A stretch of DNA of 64,000 nucleotides, from assembly GCF_009184905.1 (NCBI RefSeq), contig NZ_WESC01000006.1:62001-126000 (forward strand), read 5' to 3'. The notes below the pieces were generated by a model, which saw only the letters and a list, made by a program, of their open reading frames with translations, had not been told where the DNA came from and did not search any database. The position numbers and the translations under genes are program-made. Below are positions 7,985-19,505 of the stretch, one piece after another; the stretch's first letter is position 1, and each line of letters begins with the position of its first letter. This stretch comes from Parvibaculum sedimenti (GTDB taxonomy: Bacteria > Pseudomonadota > Alphaproteobacteria > Parvibaculales > Parvibaculaceae).

Positions 7985-9676
7985 ATGGCTGATAACGGAG
8001 CGGGAGCCGGCATTCGCTGGGACAAGGAAGTGGACTGGCTGGTCGTGGGCGGCGGCGGCGCCGGAATGGTGTCGGCCCTGACGGCCAATCATCTGGGCCT
8101 CGACACGCTGGTGATCGAAAAAGCGCCTTATATGGGCGGCAGCACGGCTCGATCGGGTGGTGTGGTCTGGATTCCCAACAACTACCTGGTGCGCGAAGGC
8201 GGGTTACCGGACTCGGAGGAACGGGCCAGGACCTACATGGCCAGCACGGTCGGCAACCGCGTGCCCTCGGAAGTTCAGGAATCGTTTGTGAAGTACGGTC
8301 CGCAGATGATCGAGTTCCTGCGCGATCACACTGAAACGCGCTTCGTTTGGAGCAAGGGATATTCGGACTATTACCCCGAAGCGACTGGTGGCTTCCCTGA
8401 AGGCCGCGCCCTGGAAGCCGTTCCCTTCAACGGGACTTTGCTTGGCGACAATCAGAAATATTTCCGCCCGCCGGTTCTATCGGGCACTCATTACGCCGGC
8501 CTCCTGCTGTTCGAGTTGTTTTCGGTCGCCCGGATGAGCCGTCATTGGGACGGAAAACTCAAGTTCATGAAGGCGGCTTACAACACGATCACAAACAGGC
8601 TGCTTGGAAGAAAAGTGATGACGGCGGGGCAGGGCACCGCCGGTCGGCTCTTTTACTCCATATTGCGTGCCAACATTCCGTTCGAAGTGAATACGGCCCT
8701 GACGTCGCTGGTGACGGAGAACGGTCGCGTCGTCGGCGCCGAGGTGTCGAAGGGCGGCAGGACGCTTCGGTACAAGGCGCGGCGCGGCGTGGCGCTGACC
8801 GCCGGCGGTTTCGCCCACAATCAGGAAATGCGCGACCGCTATCTGCCGCATCCCACAAGCTCGAAATGGTCGCTTGCCGCCGAAAGCGATACGGGCGATG
8901 CCATTCGTGCCGGCGAGAGCATTGGTGCCCGGCTCGATCTGATGGACGACGCCTGGTGGGGTCCGGTCAGTCACGTAAACGCCAACGAGAACCCGCATTT
9001 TTGCGTTCTCGAGCGCTCGCTGCCGGGATCGATGATCGTGAATTCCTCGGGCGATCGCTTTGTAAACGAGGCGGCGCCCTATTGCGACGTGGTCACCAGG
9101 ATTTACGAAATGCATAACGGGACAGGCACGTCCTGCGTGCCGGTATGGCTTATCCTGGATAAGGCCTACAAGGATTACTATATGATTGCCTCGAACATGC
9201 CGCGCCAGCCCATACCGAAGCGGTGGAATGAAAGCGGCGACGTGGTCTCGGCGCCAAGCCTTGCGGAACTTGCGGAGAAGATAGGTGTTCCGGCGGATCG
9301 TCTCGCGAAGTCGATGGAGCGATTCAACAAGCTTGCCGAGACCGGTGTCGATGAGGACTATCACAGGGGCGATAGTGCGCATGACCGCATGTATGGCGAT
9401 CCCTATTTCAAAAATCCGAACCTGGCGCCGTTGACGAAAGCTCCCTTCTTCGCTATCCGGCTCTATCCCGGCGACATCGGCACACGCGGCGGGCTTGTTA
9501 TCAACAAGTTCGGACAGGTGGTCTCGCAGTCGGGGGAGGTTATCGAGGGCCTTTGGGCGGCGGGAAACAGCACGGCGTCCGTCATGGGGAATTCCTACCC
9601 CGGGCCCGGCGCGACTATCGGCCCGGCCATGACATTCGGTTACATTTCTGCCATGAAAGCAGCGGGACGCATCTGA
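7985..9676 (+). CDS. KstD-family flavoprotein (3-ketosteroid delta1-dehydrogenase-like)
   Basis: An FAD flavoprotein of 563 residues. The N-terminal dinucleotide-binding loop is VVGGGGAGM (residues about 20-28), followed by EKAPYMGGSTARSGG. Three tyrosine regions that are diagnostic of 3-ketosteroid delta1-dehydrogenases are visible: YSDYYPEATGG (Tyr126-130), NEAAPY (Tyr366) and YPGDIGTRGG (Tyr494). Family members introduce a 1,2-double bond into 3-keto ring A, or aromatise related cyclohexanones. A strong GAGGGAG ribosome site precedes the ATG. The family is secure. Whether the substrate is a steroid, a terpenoid or a simpler cyclic ketone cannot be read from sequence. Confidence 0.85.
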   Translation: MADNGAGAGIRWDKEVDWLVVGGGGAGMVSALTANHLGLDTLVIEKAPYMGGSTARSGGVVWIPNNYLVREGGLPDSEERARTYMASTVGNRVPSEVQESFVKYGPQMIEFLRDHTETRFVWSKGYSDYYPEATGGFPEGRALEAVPFNGTLLGDNQKYFRPPVLSGTHYAGLLLFELFSVARMSRHWDGKLKFMKAAYNTITNRLLGRKVMTAGQGTAGRLFYSILRANIPFEVNTALTSLVTENGRVVGAEVSKGGRTLRYKARRGVALTAGGFAHNQEMRDRYLPHPTSSKWSLAAESDTGDAIRAGESIGARLDLMDDAWWGPVSHVNANENPHFCVLERSLPGSMIVNSSGDRFVNEAAPYCDVVTRIYEMHNGTGTSCVPVWLILDKAYKDYYMIASNMPRQPIPKRWNESGDVVSAPSLAELAEKIGVPADRLAKSMERFNKLAETGVDEDYHRGDSAHDRMYGDPYFKNPNLAPLTKAPFFAIRLYPGDIGTRGGLVINKFGQVVSQSGEVIEGLWAAGNSTASVMGNSYPGPGATIGPAMTFGYISAMKAAGRI

Positions 9677-9704
9677 CGTTCTAGGTATGTTTGACTTGGA
9701 AATT

Positions 9705-9749
9705 GTCTTGTCGCCAGATCTCCGTCCACGGAGCATCTGGCGACAAGAC
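9705..9749. terminator. long hairpin between convergent genes
   Basis: GTCTTGTCGCCAGAT (9705-9719) pairs perfectly with ATCTGGCGACAAGAC (9735-9749). Inside them CTCCG (9720-9724) pairs with CGGAG (9729-9733) around a TCCA loop, leaving one bulged C. The 20-bp stem lies between two convergent genes, so a bidirectional transcript end is the simplest reading. Neither side has a strong T run, so a role in RNA protection or protein binding remains possible. Confidence 0.6.
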
Positions 9750-9804
9750 GGGTCGTCGCCTGATTTACGGACCAGACCGCCACGGGGCTTCCAGAAGCAG
9801 ACGG

Positions 9805-10893
9805 TCAAGCCACCTTGCGTTTGCTGCTCTTTCTCAGGGCCGGTATGACGTGTCTGGCGAACGAACGCATGCTTTCGGCTGCCTCCTCGTAGCTCATGCC
9901 GCCGAAAAGGAAGCAGGGATTGATGTCGAATTCGCCCAGAAGCGATTTGCGATATTCGAACTTCTCGACGATTTCCTTGGGCGTCCCCCAGGCAGTGACA
10001 TCGAGATAGGTCTTCGCCATTCCATCCTTGCCGAGCGCGCGAATGGCGTCGACGGCTTGGGCGTAGGACTCGTAGCCCTTGGCGTTTTTAAAATGCTCGC
10101 CGGCCAGTTCATAGTGATCGAGTACCGAAAGCAGATAGTTGGTCACATATTTCTGTCCTAACTCCTTCGCGCGAGCAGGATCGGTGTCGCAATAGGTGAA
10201 GTCGCATATCATGATCGGCGGTGCGTCGTCACCATGCTGCGTCTTGTACGCAGCCTTGTATTCCTTGACGGCCTCGGCCTGAGCCTCCCACGGCTTTTGA
10301 GCGAAGATCACCATCCGCGCGCCAGCCTTCGCGCACTGAAGAACAGATTCCGGCGACATGGCGACCTGATAGATGCGCCCCTTGAAGGAGCCGCGCGGAT
10401 TGGGACGGATTTCGGTCCGCTTCTGCGGATAGAAGGGGCCGCTCCCTTCGATGAAGCCGGTCTCGAGAGCGTCGATGATCATCGGGCTTGCTTCATCGAA
10501 GCGTTGGCGGGCTTCGTCCATGTTCACGCCCATGCCGGCATATTCCTTGCGCGCCAGGCCGCGACCCATCCCGAAGAGTGTTCGGCCTTGGCAAAGGTGA
10601 TCCAGCAGGACGACCTTTTCCGCGATCCGAACGGGCACATTCCAGGGGAGGATGACGGCGCCAGTGCCCAGCTTGATGCGTTTGGTGCGCGCCGCCATGT
10701 AGCTCAGGAACTGTGTGTTGTCGGGACAAAACGAATAGTCCTCGAAATGATGCTCGACGGGCCACAATGCGTCGAAGCCGAGTTCTTCCGCCAAAAGCCC
10801 GAGACGGATCTCCTCGTCATAGACCTGGCCGTCGGTTACGCCGGAGTTGGCTCTGTCGAAATTCTGAAAAACCATCTGAATGCCGAACTGCAT
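9805..10893 (-). CDS. LLM-class (bacterial luciferase-like) flavin-dependent oxidoreductase
   Basis: A 362-residue luciferase-like monooxygenase: N-terminal FGIQMVFQNFDRA, then EELGFDALWPVEHHF (near residues 34-49), LSYMAARTKRIKLGTGAVILPWNVPVRIAEKV and LFGMGRGLARKEYAGMGV, all standard landmarks of this TIM-barrel family. Members use FMNH2 or F420 to oxygenate or oxidise ketones, aldehydes and other substrates. It follows the crotonase gene on the same strand after 39 bp, with its own GGGAG site, so the two are probably co-transcribed. A Baeyer-Villiger-like or hydroxylation step is possible but unproven. No flavin reductase is adjacent. Confidence 0.88.
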   Translation of the reverse strand: MQFGIQMVFQNFDRANSGVTDGQVYDEEIRLGLLAEELGFDALWPVEHHFEDYSFCPDNTQFLSYMAARTKRIKLGTGAVILPWNVPVRIAEKVVLLDHLCQGRTLFGMGRGLARKEYAGMGVNMDEARQRFDEASPMIIDALETGFIEGSGPFYPQKRTEIRPNPRGSFKGRIYQVAMSPESVLQCAKAGARMVIFAQKPWEAQAEAVKEYKAAYKTQHGDDAPPIMICDFTYCDTDPARAKELGQKYVTNYLLSVLDHYELAGEHFKNAKGYESYAQAVDAIRALGKDGMAKTYLDVTAWGTPKEIVEKFEYRKSLLGEFDINPCFLFGGMSYEEAAESMRSFARHVIPALRKSSKRKVA

Positions 10894-10932
10894 CGGAATA
10901 TCTCCCTGTCGTAATGATTTCGGTTTCTTGTT

Positions 10933-11745
10933 TCAGCGGCCCTTATAGTTCGGCTTGCGCTTCTCCATGAATGCCTTGGGCCCCTCGCGGGCATCCTCGG
11001 TCTTGAACACGGGTGCTGCGAAGCGCGACTCCATATCCATCGCCTCGCTCTCGGGGCGTCCCAGACATTCGCGGGCGGATTTGCGAATCGCCTGAACGGC
11101 GATCGGCCCATTCGCGGCGATCTTCTCCGCGAGTTCGAATGCCGCGTCGAGCACCTGCTTCTGGGGAACGACACGATTCAGGAATCCCAGATCGTAGGCT
11201 TCCTGCGCGCTGATCAGATCGCCGGTGAGCAACAGTTCCATCGCCCTTGCATAAGGTATCTGGCGCGGAAGGCGCACCGTTGAGCCGCCGCCCGGAAAAA
11301 TCGCCCATTTGACTTCCTGCACACCGAGCTTTGCAGTATCCGCGGCGATACGCATGTCAGTTCCTTGTGCCAGCTCCATCCCGCCTGCGACGGCAAAGCC
11401 GTTGATCGCGGCGATGACCGGCTTTGTCACATCGAATGTGCGCAACAAGCCCTTGGCCAGGATATTCGGATCAGCCAGAATTTTCTGGTCCCATTCGTTT
11501 TGCGGTTTGCGTGCGCCATTTATGAGCGGGATGAGTTGCCCGAGATCCGCGCCCGAACAAAACGCCTTGTCTCCGGCGCCGGTGACGATGGCGACGCGGA
11601 TATTCGCGTCGTCGCGCACCTCTTCCCAATGACCGGCAAGCCTGACCAACATCTCTGGACTGAACGAGTTGCGCGCTTCTGGTCGGTTGAGCGTGACAAG
11701 GGCGATATGGCCCCTTTTTTCGAGCAGGGCCGGTTCCATCGTCAT
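10933..11745 (-). CDS. enoyl-CoA hydratase/isomerase (crotonase family)
   Basis: A crotonase-fold protein of 270 residues. The oxyanion-hole segments CSGADLGQL and AINGFAVAGGMELAQGTDMRIA are present. Both acid residues of true hydratases seem to be kept: the Glu in GGMELA and the Glu in LGVQEVKWAIFPGGGSTVRLPR. It therefore probably hydrates a 2-enoyl-CoA, though crotonases also catalyse isomerisation, ring cleavage and dehalogenation. A GGAGGAG site lies 9 bp before the chosen ATG; a second ATG two codons on is possible. It leads the leftward operon, diverging from the amidohydrolase operon. Confidence 0.88.
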   Translation of the reverse strand: MTMEPALLEKRGHIALVTLNRPEARNSFSPEMLVRLAGHWEEVRDDANIRVAIVTGAGDKAFCSGADLGQLIPLINGARKPQNEWDQKILADPNILAKGLLRTFDVTKPVIAAINGFAVAGGMELAQGTDMRIAADTAKLGVQEVKWAIFPGGGSTVRLPRQIPYARAMELLLTGDLISAQEAYDLGFLNRVVPQKQVLDAAFELAEKIAANGPIAVQAIRKSARECLGRPESEAMDMESRFAAPVFKTEDAREGPKAFMEKRKPNYKGR

Positions 11746-11762
11746 GTTCGCGTCTCCTCCGA

Positions 11763-11778
11763 ATAACAGATATGTGTT
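11763..11778. promoter_or_regulatory. candidate operator half-sites between divergent operons
   Basis: ATAACA (11763-11768) and TATGTGTT (11771-11778) lie in the AT-rich gap between the divergent crotonase and amidohydrolase genes. The same two words form the arms of the inverted repeat at 20144-20181, in the other divergent gap of this island. Shared rare words in two divergent promoters suggest a common regulator; this is pattern evidence only. Confidence 0.3.
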
Positions 11779-11901
11779 TCCGATCGCATGGATGTAAATT
11801 TATCTGGACTCGGGTTGCGCGGCCAGCGAATATTTCTGATCAGGGATTATCAAATTAAAAGTCGCGGTCTTGAAACCAAATGCGACGCTGGGAGAGAGCC
11901 A

Positions 11902-13005
11902 ATGATCAAGAGGCCCATATCCGCGGACTCACACATCACCGAACCTCCGCATTGCTATGTTGATTACATTGACCCCAAATTCCGCGATCGCGCGCCGCGC
12001 ATCCAGCGGATCGACAAGGTTGGCGACGCTTTCATCGTCGATGGTATGGGGTCTCCAGTTCCGATGGGGCTGGTGGCCGCCGCGGGCAAGGATCCGGCGG
12101 AGATCACAACAGAGGGCGTCGCCTTCGAAGACCTGTGGAAGAGCGGCTGGGACGCCAAGTTCCGCGTCGCGGACCAGGAGAAGGACGGCGTTGCGGCCGA
12201 GTTCATCTATCCGACCGTCGGGATGGTGATCTGCAACCATCCCGACTTCGACTACAAGAAGGCCTGCTTCGACGCTTATAATCGCTGGTTGCAGGAATAC
12301 TGCGCGGAGGCGCCTGACCGTCTTTACGGTCTTGCGCAGGTTTCCATGCGATCGCCGGAAGATGGCGTTGCGGAAATCAGGCATGCGAAGGAGATGGGCT
12401 TCAAGGGCGTGATGATGCCCGGAAATCCCGCCGTCGAGGATTATGATTCAACTGTATACGACAAGGTCTGGGCGACCGCCGTCGAGTGCGACATGCCGCT
12501 CTCGTTCCACATCCTGACCGGCAAATCGGACAGTCTGTCGGGTCAGGTCCGGGGGCCGCGTATCAATGGCTTCCTGTCGATCATTCGTGGCTGCCAGGAT
12601 GTGATGGGCACCTTCATATTCGGCGGTGTCTTCGATCGCTTCCCCGACCTCAAGGTTGTCTGCGTCGAGGCCGATGCGGGCTGGGTTCCGCACTACATGT
12701 ATCGCATGGACCATGCCTACAAGCGTCATCGCTACTGGATGAAGGCGCCGCCGCTCAAGCGGATGCCGAGCGACTATTTCAACGACAACATCTATGTGAC
12801 GTTCCAGGACGACTGGGTTGCCTTCAGGATGAAGGATATGTGCAATGTTCGCCGCCTGATGTGGGCGAACGATTTCCCGCATTCGGATTCGACCTGGCCC
12901 TGGTCGCAGGCAATGCTTGAAGAGCACACGAAAAATCTGAGCGAGCAGGAACGCAACTGGATATGCCACGATAACGTCGCGGAACTCTACAAGCTCGCCG
13001 TTTGA
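11902..13005 (+). CDS. amidohydrolase family 2 (ACMSD-like) protein
   Basis: A TIM-barrel metal-dependent hydrolase or decarboxylase of the amidohydrolase_2 family, 367 residues from ATG 11902. The N-terminal metal motif is the DSHITEP variant of the usual HxH, and the late active-site segment reads MWANDFPHSDSTWPWS. Relatives include aminocarboxymuconate semialdehyde and resorcylate decarboxylases; many uncharacterised members sit in ring-degradation clusters with acyl-CoA dehydrogenases. I prefer ATG 11902 to an in-frame start 38 codons upstream because GGAGAGAG lies just before it and family similarity begins there. The substrate is unknown. Confidence 0.85.
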   Translation: MIKRPISADSHITEPPHCYVDYIDPKFRDRAPRIQRIDKVGDAFIVDGMGSPVPMGLVAAAGKDPAEITTEGVAFEDLWKSGWDAKFRVADQEKDGVAAEFIYPTVGMVICNHPDFDYKKACFDAYNRWLQEYCAEAPDRLYGLAQVSMRSPEDGVAEIRHAKEMGFKGVMMPGNPAVEDYDSTVYDKVWATAVECDMPLSFHILTGKSDSLSGQVRGPRINGFLSIIRGCQDVMGTFIFGGVFDRFPDLKVVCVEADAGWVPHYMYRMDHAYKRHRYWMKAPPLKRMPSDYFNDNIYVTFQDDWVAFRMKDMCNVRRLMWANDFPHSDSTWPWSQAMLEEHTKNLSEQERNWICHDNVAELYKLAV

Positions 13006-13063
13006 CGATCCGTATACTGACGTCAAGGCGCGGGTTTTTTCGATTCACGGGGAGGACGTTTTC

Positions 13064-14746
13064 ATGGACTACGATTTGAAGATCGTGGGTGGATTCATTG
13101 TCGACGGCACCGGCTCTCCGGGCTATGCCGGAGACATCGGTATTCGCGATGGCAAAGTTGTGGCTATGGGGCAGGCCCCCGCCGGGGCGAGGACGACTAT
13201 CGACGCCCGGGGGCAGGTCGTTGCCCCCGGCGTCGTCGATATACATACGCATTACGATGCCCAGCTTCTGTGGGACAGGAGTCTGTCGATCTCGCCGTGG
13301 CACGGCGTGACGACGGTCGTGGTGGGCAATTGCGGGTTCGGCATCGCACCGACGCGCAAGGAGCACCGCGGCCTTATTCTGCGGACGCTCGAAAATGTCG
13401 AGGGCATGAGCGTCAAGGCGCTGGAGGCCGGTCTCGGCGATGAATGGGGGTTCGAGACGTTTCCCGAATATCTCGACGTCGTGGAAAAGAAGGGTACGTT
13501 GATCAACGTGGCCGTTCTTCTTGGGCATACGCCGCTTCGCCTCTATGCCCTCGGGCCTGAATCCACCGAACGGGCGGCGCGACCGGAGGAGGTCAGGCAA
13601 ATGAAAGGCCTGATGCGCGAGGGCCTCGAAGCGGGCGCACTCGGCTATGCGACCTCGAAATCGCCGACGCATGTAGGCTACGAGGGCAGACCGGTTCCAA
13701 GTCGGCTGGCGGAGTTCAGCGAGATACGGGAGATCGCGTCGGCGCTGGGCGACGCGGGCGAAGGCGTGATACAGGCGACTGTCGGCAAGGAACTGTCATT
13801 CGACGAATTCGCGGAATTGAACCGCGTTTCCGGCCGCCATGTCAGTTGGACGGCGTTGCTGGGCGGTGGCGGGGTGCTGAATGTCGGCTCCGCGGCCGAG
13901 CAGTTGGCGCGCTCAATCGAACTTCAGTCGGCTGGTTACGCGGTATTTCCGCAGGTCACCTGCAGGCCCCTCAATTTTGAATTTCGATTCGATCAGCCGT
14001 TTCTGTTCCAGAGCATGCCGGTCTTCGCGCCGGTGAACAAAGCCGACCGCGCGGAAAAGCTGAGGCTTTACGCCGACAACTCTTTCCGGGCGGGATTCCG
14101 GGACGCGATGCGTGGTCCGATGCTCAATGCATGGGACAAGGCGGTCATCGCTCATTGTCCGGGTCGGCCGGAGTTCGGGGAACGGCTGGTGCGCGACGTA
14201 GCAGCGGAACTCAGATGCAACTCGATTGATCTTGCGTTGGATCTCTCGATTCAAAGCGATCTGCAAACGCGGTTCCGCCTGCCTGTCGCGAACGCGGACG
14301 AAGATGAAGTGGCAACGTTGCTGCGCGATTCCTGCACGGTGCTCGGCCTCTCGGACGCAGGCGCGCATGCGAGCCAACTCTGCGATGCGTGTTTTTCCAC
14401 GCATCTTCTCGGGAGATGGGTCCGTGAAAAGCGCGTTTTGACGCTGGAGGAGGCGGTCCGGATGCTGACATCGCGGCCCGCCGAGGTGTTCGGCATCAAG
14501 GATCGCGGTCGCCTCGCTGTGGGAATGCCCGCCGATGTCCTGATCTTCGACGCCGAAACGGTTGGCGCAAGTCCCCTTCGCAGGGTCTATGACCTGCCTG
14601 CTGGCGAAGACCGGCTGGTTTCCGATGCTTCGGGCATTTCGGCCGTCGTCGTCAACGGGACATTGATCCGGCGCAATGGCGTCGACGTGTTGGGCGCTGA
14701 AGGTCGTTTGCCGGGCCGTCTACTGCGCCATGGTGCGGCGGCCTGA
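13064..14746 (+). CDS. N-acyl-D-amino-acid deacylase-like amidohydrolase
   Basis: A 560-residue amidohydrolase of the D-aminoacylase/dihydroorotase-like group. It starts with the small beta-sandwich (LKIVGGFIVDGTGSPGYAGDIGIRDGKV), then the metal-binding GVVDIHTHYDAQLLWD, VVVGNCGFGIAP, and the C-terminal GLSDAGAHASQLCD and MLTSRPAEVFGIKDRGRLAVGMPADVLIFD segments. Characterised relatives remove acyl groups from D-amino acids; others in catabolic clusters have unknown amide or lactam substrates. It follows the previous amidohydrolase by 58 bp and precedes an esterase by 15 bp, so the three form an operon. The function within the pathway is unclear. Confidence 0.85.
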   Translation: MDYDLKIVGGFIVDGTGSPGYAGDIGIRDGKVVAMGQAPAGARTTIDARGQVVAPGVVDIHTHYDAQLLWDRSLSISPWHGVTTVVVGNCGFGIAPTRKEHRGLILRTLENVEGMSVKALEAGLGDEWGFETFPEYLDVVEKKGTLINVAVLLGHTPLRLYALGPESTERAARPEEVRQMKGLMREGLEAGALGYATSKSPTHVGYEGRPVPSRLAEFSEIREIASALGDAGEGVIQATVGKELSFDEFAELNRVSGRHVSWTALLGGGGVLNVGSAAEQLARSIELQSAGYAVFPQVTCRPLNFEFRFDQPFLFQSMPVFAPVNKADRAEKLRLYADNSFRAGFRDAMRGPMLNAWDKAVIAHCPGRPEFGERLVRDVAAELRCNSIDLALDLSIQSDLQTRFRLPVANADEDEVATLLRDSCTVLGLSDAGAHASQLCDACFSTHLLGRWVREKRVLTLEEAVRMLTSRPAEVFGIKDRGRLAVGMPADVLIFDAETVGASPLRRVYDLPAGEDRLVSDASGISAVVVNGTLIRRNGVDVLGAEGRLPGRLLRHGAAA

Positions 14747-14761
14747 GGAGGGCGTGCAAAA

Positions 14762-15655
14762 ATGAGTCTTGAGGAACTTGCTGTCGTTCGTCAGCTGCTT
14801 ACGGGCCTTGTGACCGAGGAAGCTCGTTCTCTTGAGGATTTTCGTACCTCGTATGATGAGGCTGGCAAGGCGTTCGGTCTTCCCGAAGGCGTGACGGTCA
14901 CGCCGGTTTCCGCTGGCGGGGTTCCCGGCGAATGGCTGGCGCCGACTGCCGGTGCCGGCAAGCGGGTTTTGCTCTATCTGCATGGAGGAGGCTATGCGCT
15001 TGGTTCTCTCGACTCGCATCGCCATCTTGCGGCGCACACAGCGCTTGCCCTGAATGGCCGGGTTCTGCTGATTGACTACAGGCGGTCTCCAGAGCATCCA
15101 TTTCCGGCGGCGGTCGATGATGCGCTTGCTGCTTATCGCTGGTTGATCGAGACGGGCGTCGATCCGGCTAAGCTCGCTGTTGCAGGAGATTCGGCTGGCG
15201 GCGGCCTGACGGTCGCCGTGCTTCTGGCGGCGCGCGATGCCGGTCTCAGACTTCCGGCTGCGGCCGTTTGTATTTCGCCGTGGGCCAATCTTGAAAATAA
15301 GGGCGCATCTTATGGCGCGAAAGCGAACGTGGACCCGATGGTGCGCCATGCCGATCTTGAGCTGTGGACGGCGGCCTATCTGGGAACTTCAACCCCGCGC
15401 AGGACGCCTCTGGCATCGCCGGTATATGCCGATCTCAAGGGATTGCCGCCATTCCTGATTCAGGTAGGCAGTTCGGAGGTTTTGCTCTCGGATAGCCACT
15501 TATTGGCCGATAGATTGAAAGAGGCTGGCGTATCCGTCGATCTCCATGTCTGGCCGAACATGATTCATGTCTGGCACTGGTTTGCGCCGGTCTTGAGCGA
15601 AGGCCGGGCGGCGATCGACGAGATGGCCGGTTTCTTGGATACAAAGCTCGGATGA
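14762..15655 (+). CDS. HSL-family alpha/beta hydrolase
   Basis: A 297-residue esterase or lipase of the hormone-sensitive-lipase family. The oxyanion HGGG motif is at residues 74-77 (LHGGGYALGS) and the nucleophile Ser144 is in GDSAGGGL; the acid is probably in VGSSEVLLSDS and the His in NMIHVWHW. Such enzymes hydrolyse short-chain esters and lactones. It is not a C-C meta-cleavage product hydrolase, because those lack HGGG and belong to another subfamily. Its stop codon is directly followed by the stop of the convergent IclR gene, with no base between them. Confidence 0.88.
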   Translation: MSLEELAVVRQLLTGLVTEEARSLEDFRTSYDEAGKAFGLPEGVTVTPVSAGGVPGEWLAPTAGAGKRVLLYLHGGGYALGSLDSHRHLAAHTALALNGRVLLIDYRRSPEHPFPAAVDDALAAYRWLIETGVDPAKLAVAGDSAGGGLTVAVLLAARDAGLRLPAAAVCISPWANLENKGASYGAKANVDPMVRHADLELWTAAYLGTSTPRRTPLASPVYADLKGLPPFLIQVGSSEVLLSDSHLLADRLKEAGVSVDLHVWPNMIHVWHWFAPVLSEGRAAIDEMAGFLDTKLG

Positions 15656-16495
15656 TTACGGCGCTATATCGTCGTCGATTTCAAGTTGGTCCTCGTCGGC
15701 GAGAGTCTCCTTAAAGCCTCGACCGTTTTGTGAGATGTGCTCGGCGATGGCGTTTTTCAATAACTCCGTGAACGGTTGTTTGCGATTGCGAAAATACTCG
15801 TTGGGAGCGGCTATCCCGATCGCGACCGGGCGTCCGGCCGAACCCATCGGAATGGGCATCGCCAGCATGGTGGCTCCCGGCGTCACGAGATCGCTGTAAA
15901 GCGCGAAGCCGCGCTTTCTGATTCTTTGCAGTTCGTCTTCGATCTCCTGCATCGATCCCCGCCGCTCCGGCATGGCGGCAAGGGCGTCTTGAATCAAACG
16001 TCTCGCTTCGGGCAAGGGGAGTTCGCTCAGCAGAACGCGGCCCATCGTCGAAAAAGCGAGCATTCGCCTGGTGCTTGGCTTGACATGAAAGCGGATGGGC
16101 GACGTACCTTGAATCACCTTCACATATTGAGCATAAGCTCCCAGTCGCGTAGCGAGGATGATCGTGCATCCCGTATCGGCCGAAAGCCGTCTCATAAGGC
16201 GCTGGACATTCCGGATCGGTAACGCCTCGGCTTCCACCCAGTTTCCCAGCAAGGATATCCGGATGCTCGGAAAAAAAGTCTTGACCCGGTCGTCGTGCTC
16301 CAGATAGCCGAGGCTGACGAGGCTTTTCAGAAGGGCGGCGGTACTGGAATGAGGATAACTCAGCGCCTGCGCCACGTCTTGAATCGTCACTGGGCGTCTG
16401 ACTTCGTCGAAATACTCGAAAATCTCCAGAACGCGGGTCGCGGATTTTACCGTTGCAGCCGAGGGCAGTTCGGATTTGAGGACGTTAGCGTTCAT
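15656..16495 (-). CDS. IclR family transcriptional regulator
   Basis: A 279-residue IclR-type regulator: a winged helix at about residues 15-75 (SATRVLEIFEYFDEVRRPVTIQDVAQAL, HSSTAALLKSLVSLGYLEHD) and a C-terminal effector domain with MGRVLLSELPLPEARRLI. IclR proteins usually control aromatic and short-chain acid catabolism. The gene lies 57 bp after the FadH-like gene on the same strand, so it may be the last member of the CMD-MaoC-FadH operon. The C-terminal tail (about 25 residues, acidic) is longer than usual. Candidate targets are the divergent operons carrying the ATAACA/TATGTGTT words, but this link is untested. Confidence 0.9.
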   Translation of the reverse strand: MNANVLKSELPSAATVKSATRVLEIFEYFDEVRRPVTIQDVAQALSYPHSSTAALLKSLVSLGYLEHDDRVKTFFPSIRISLLGNWVEAEALPIRNVQRLMRRLSADTGCTIILATRLGAYAQYVKVIQGTSPIRFHVKPSTRRMLAFSTMGRVLLSELPLPEARRLIQDALAAMPERRGSMQEIEDELQRIRKRGFALYSDLVTPGATMLAMPIPMGSAGRPVAIGIAAPNEYFRNRKQPFTELLKNAIAEHISQNGRGFKETLADEDQLEIDDDIAP

Positions 16496-16552
16496 GCGAC
16501 AACTCTGATTTTATATGGTCTCTTGCCGCGCCTCGTTTTTTCATTTGTTTCC

Positions 16553-19466
<2,914 letters not shown>

Positions 19467-19505
19467 TGTCGCGATCCTGTTCCGTAATTGTCATTCCTCG
19501 TCCGC

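Noticed and set aside
14762-15655. Meta-cleavage product hydrolase (HsaD/BphD type)
   Set aside because: The HGGG and GDSAGG motifs place it in the HSL esterase family, not among the C-C hydrolases.
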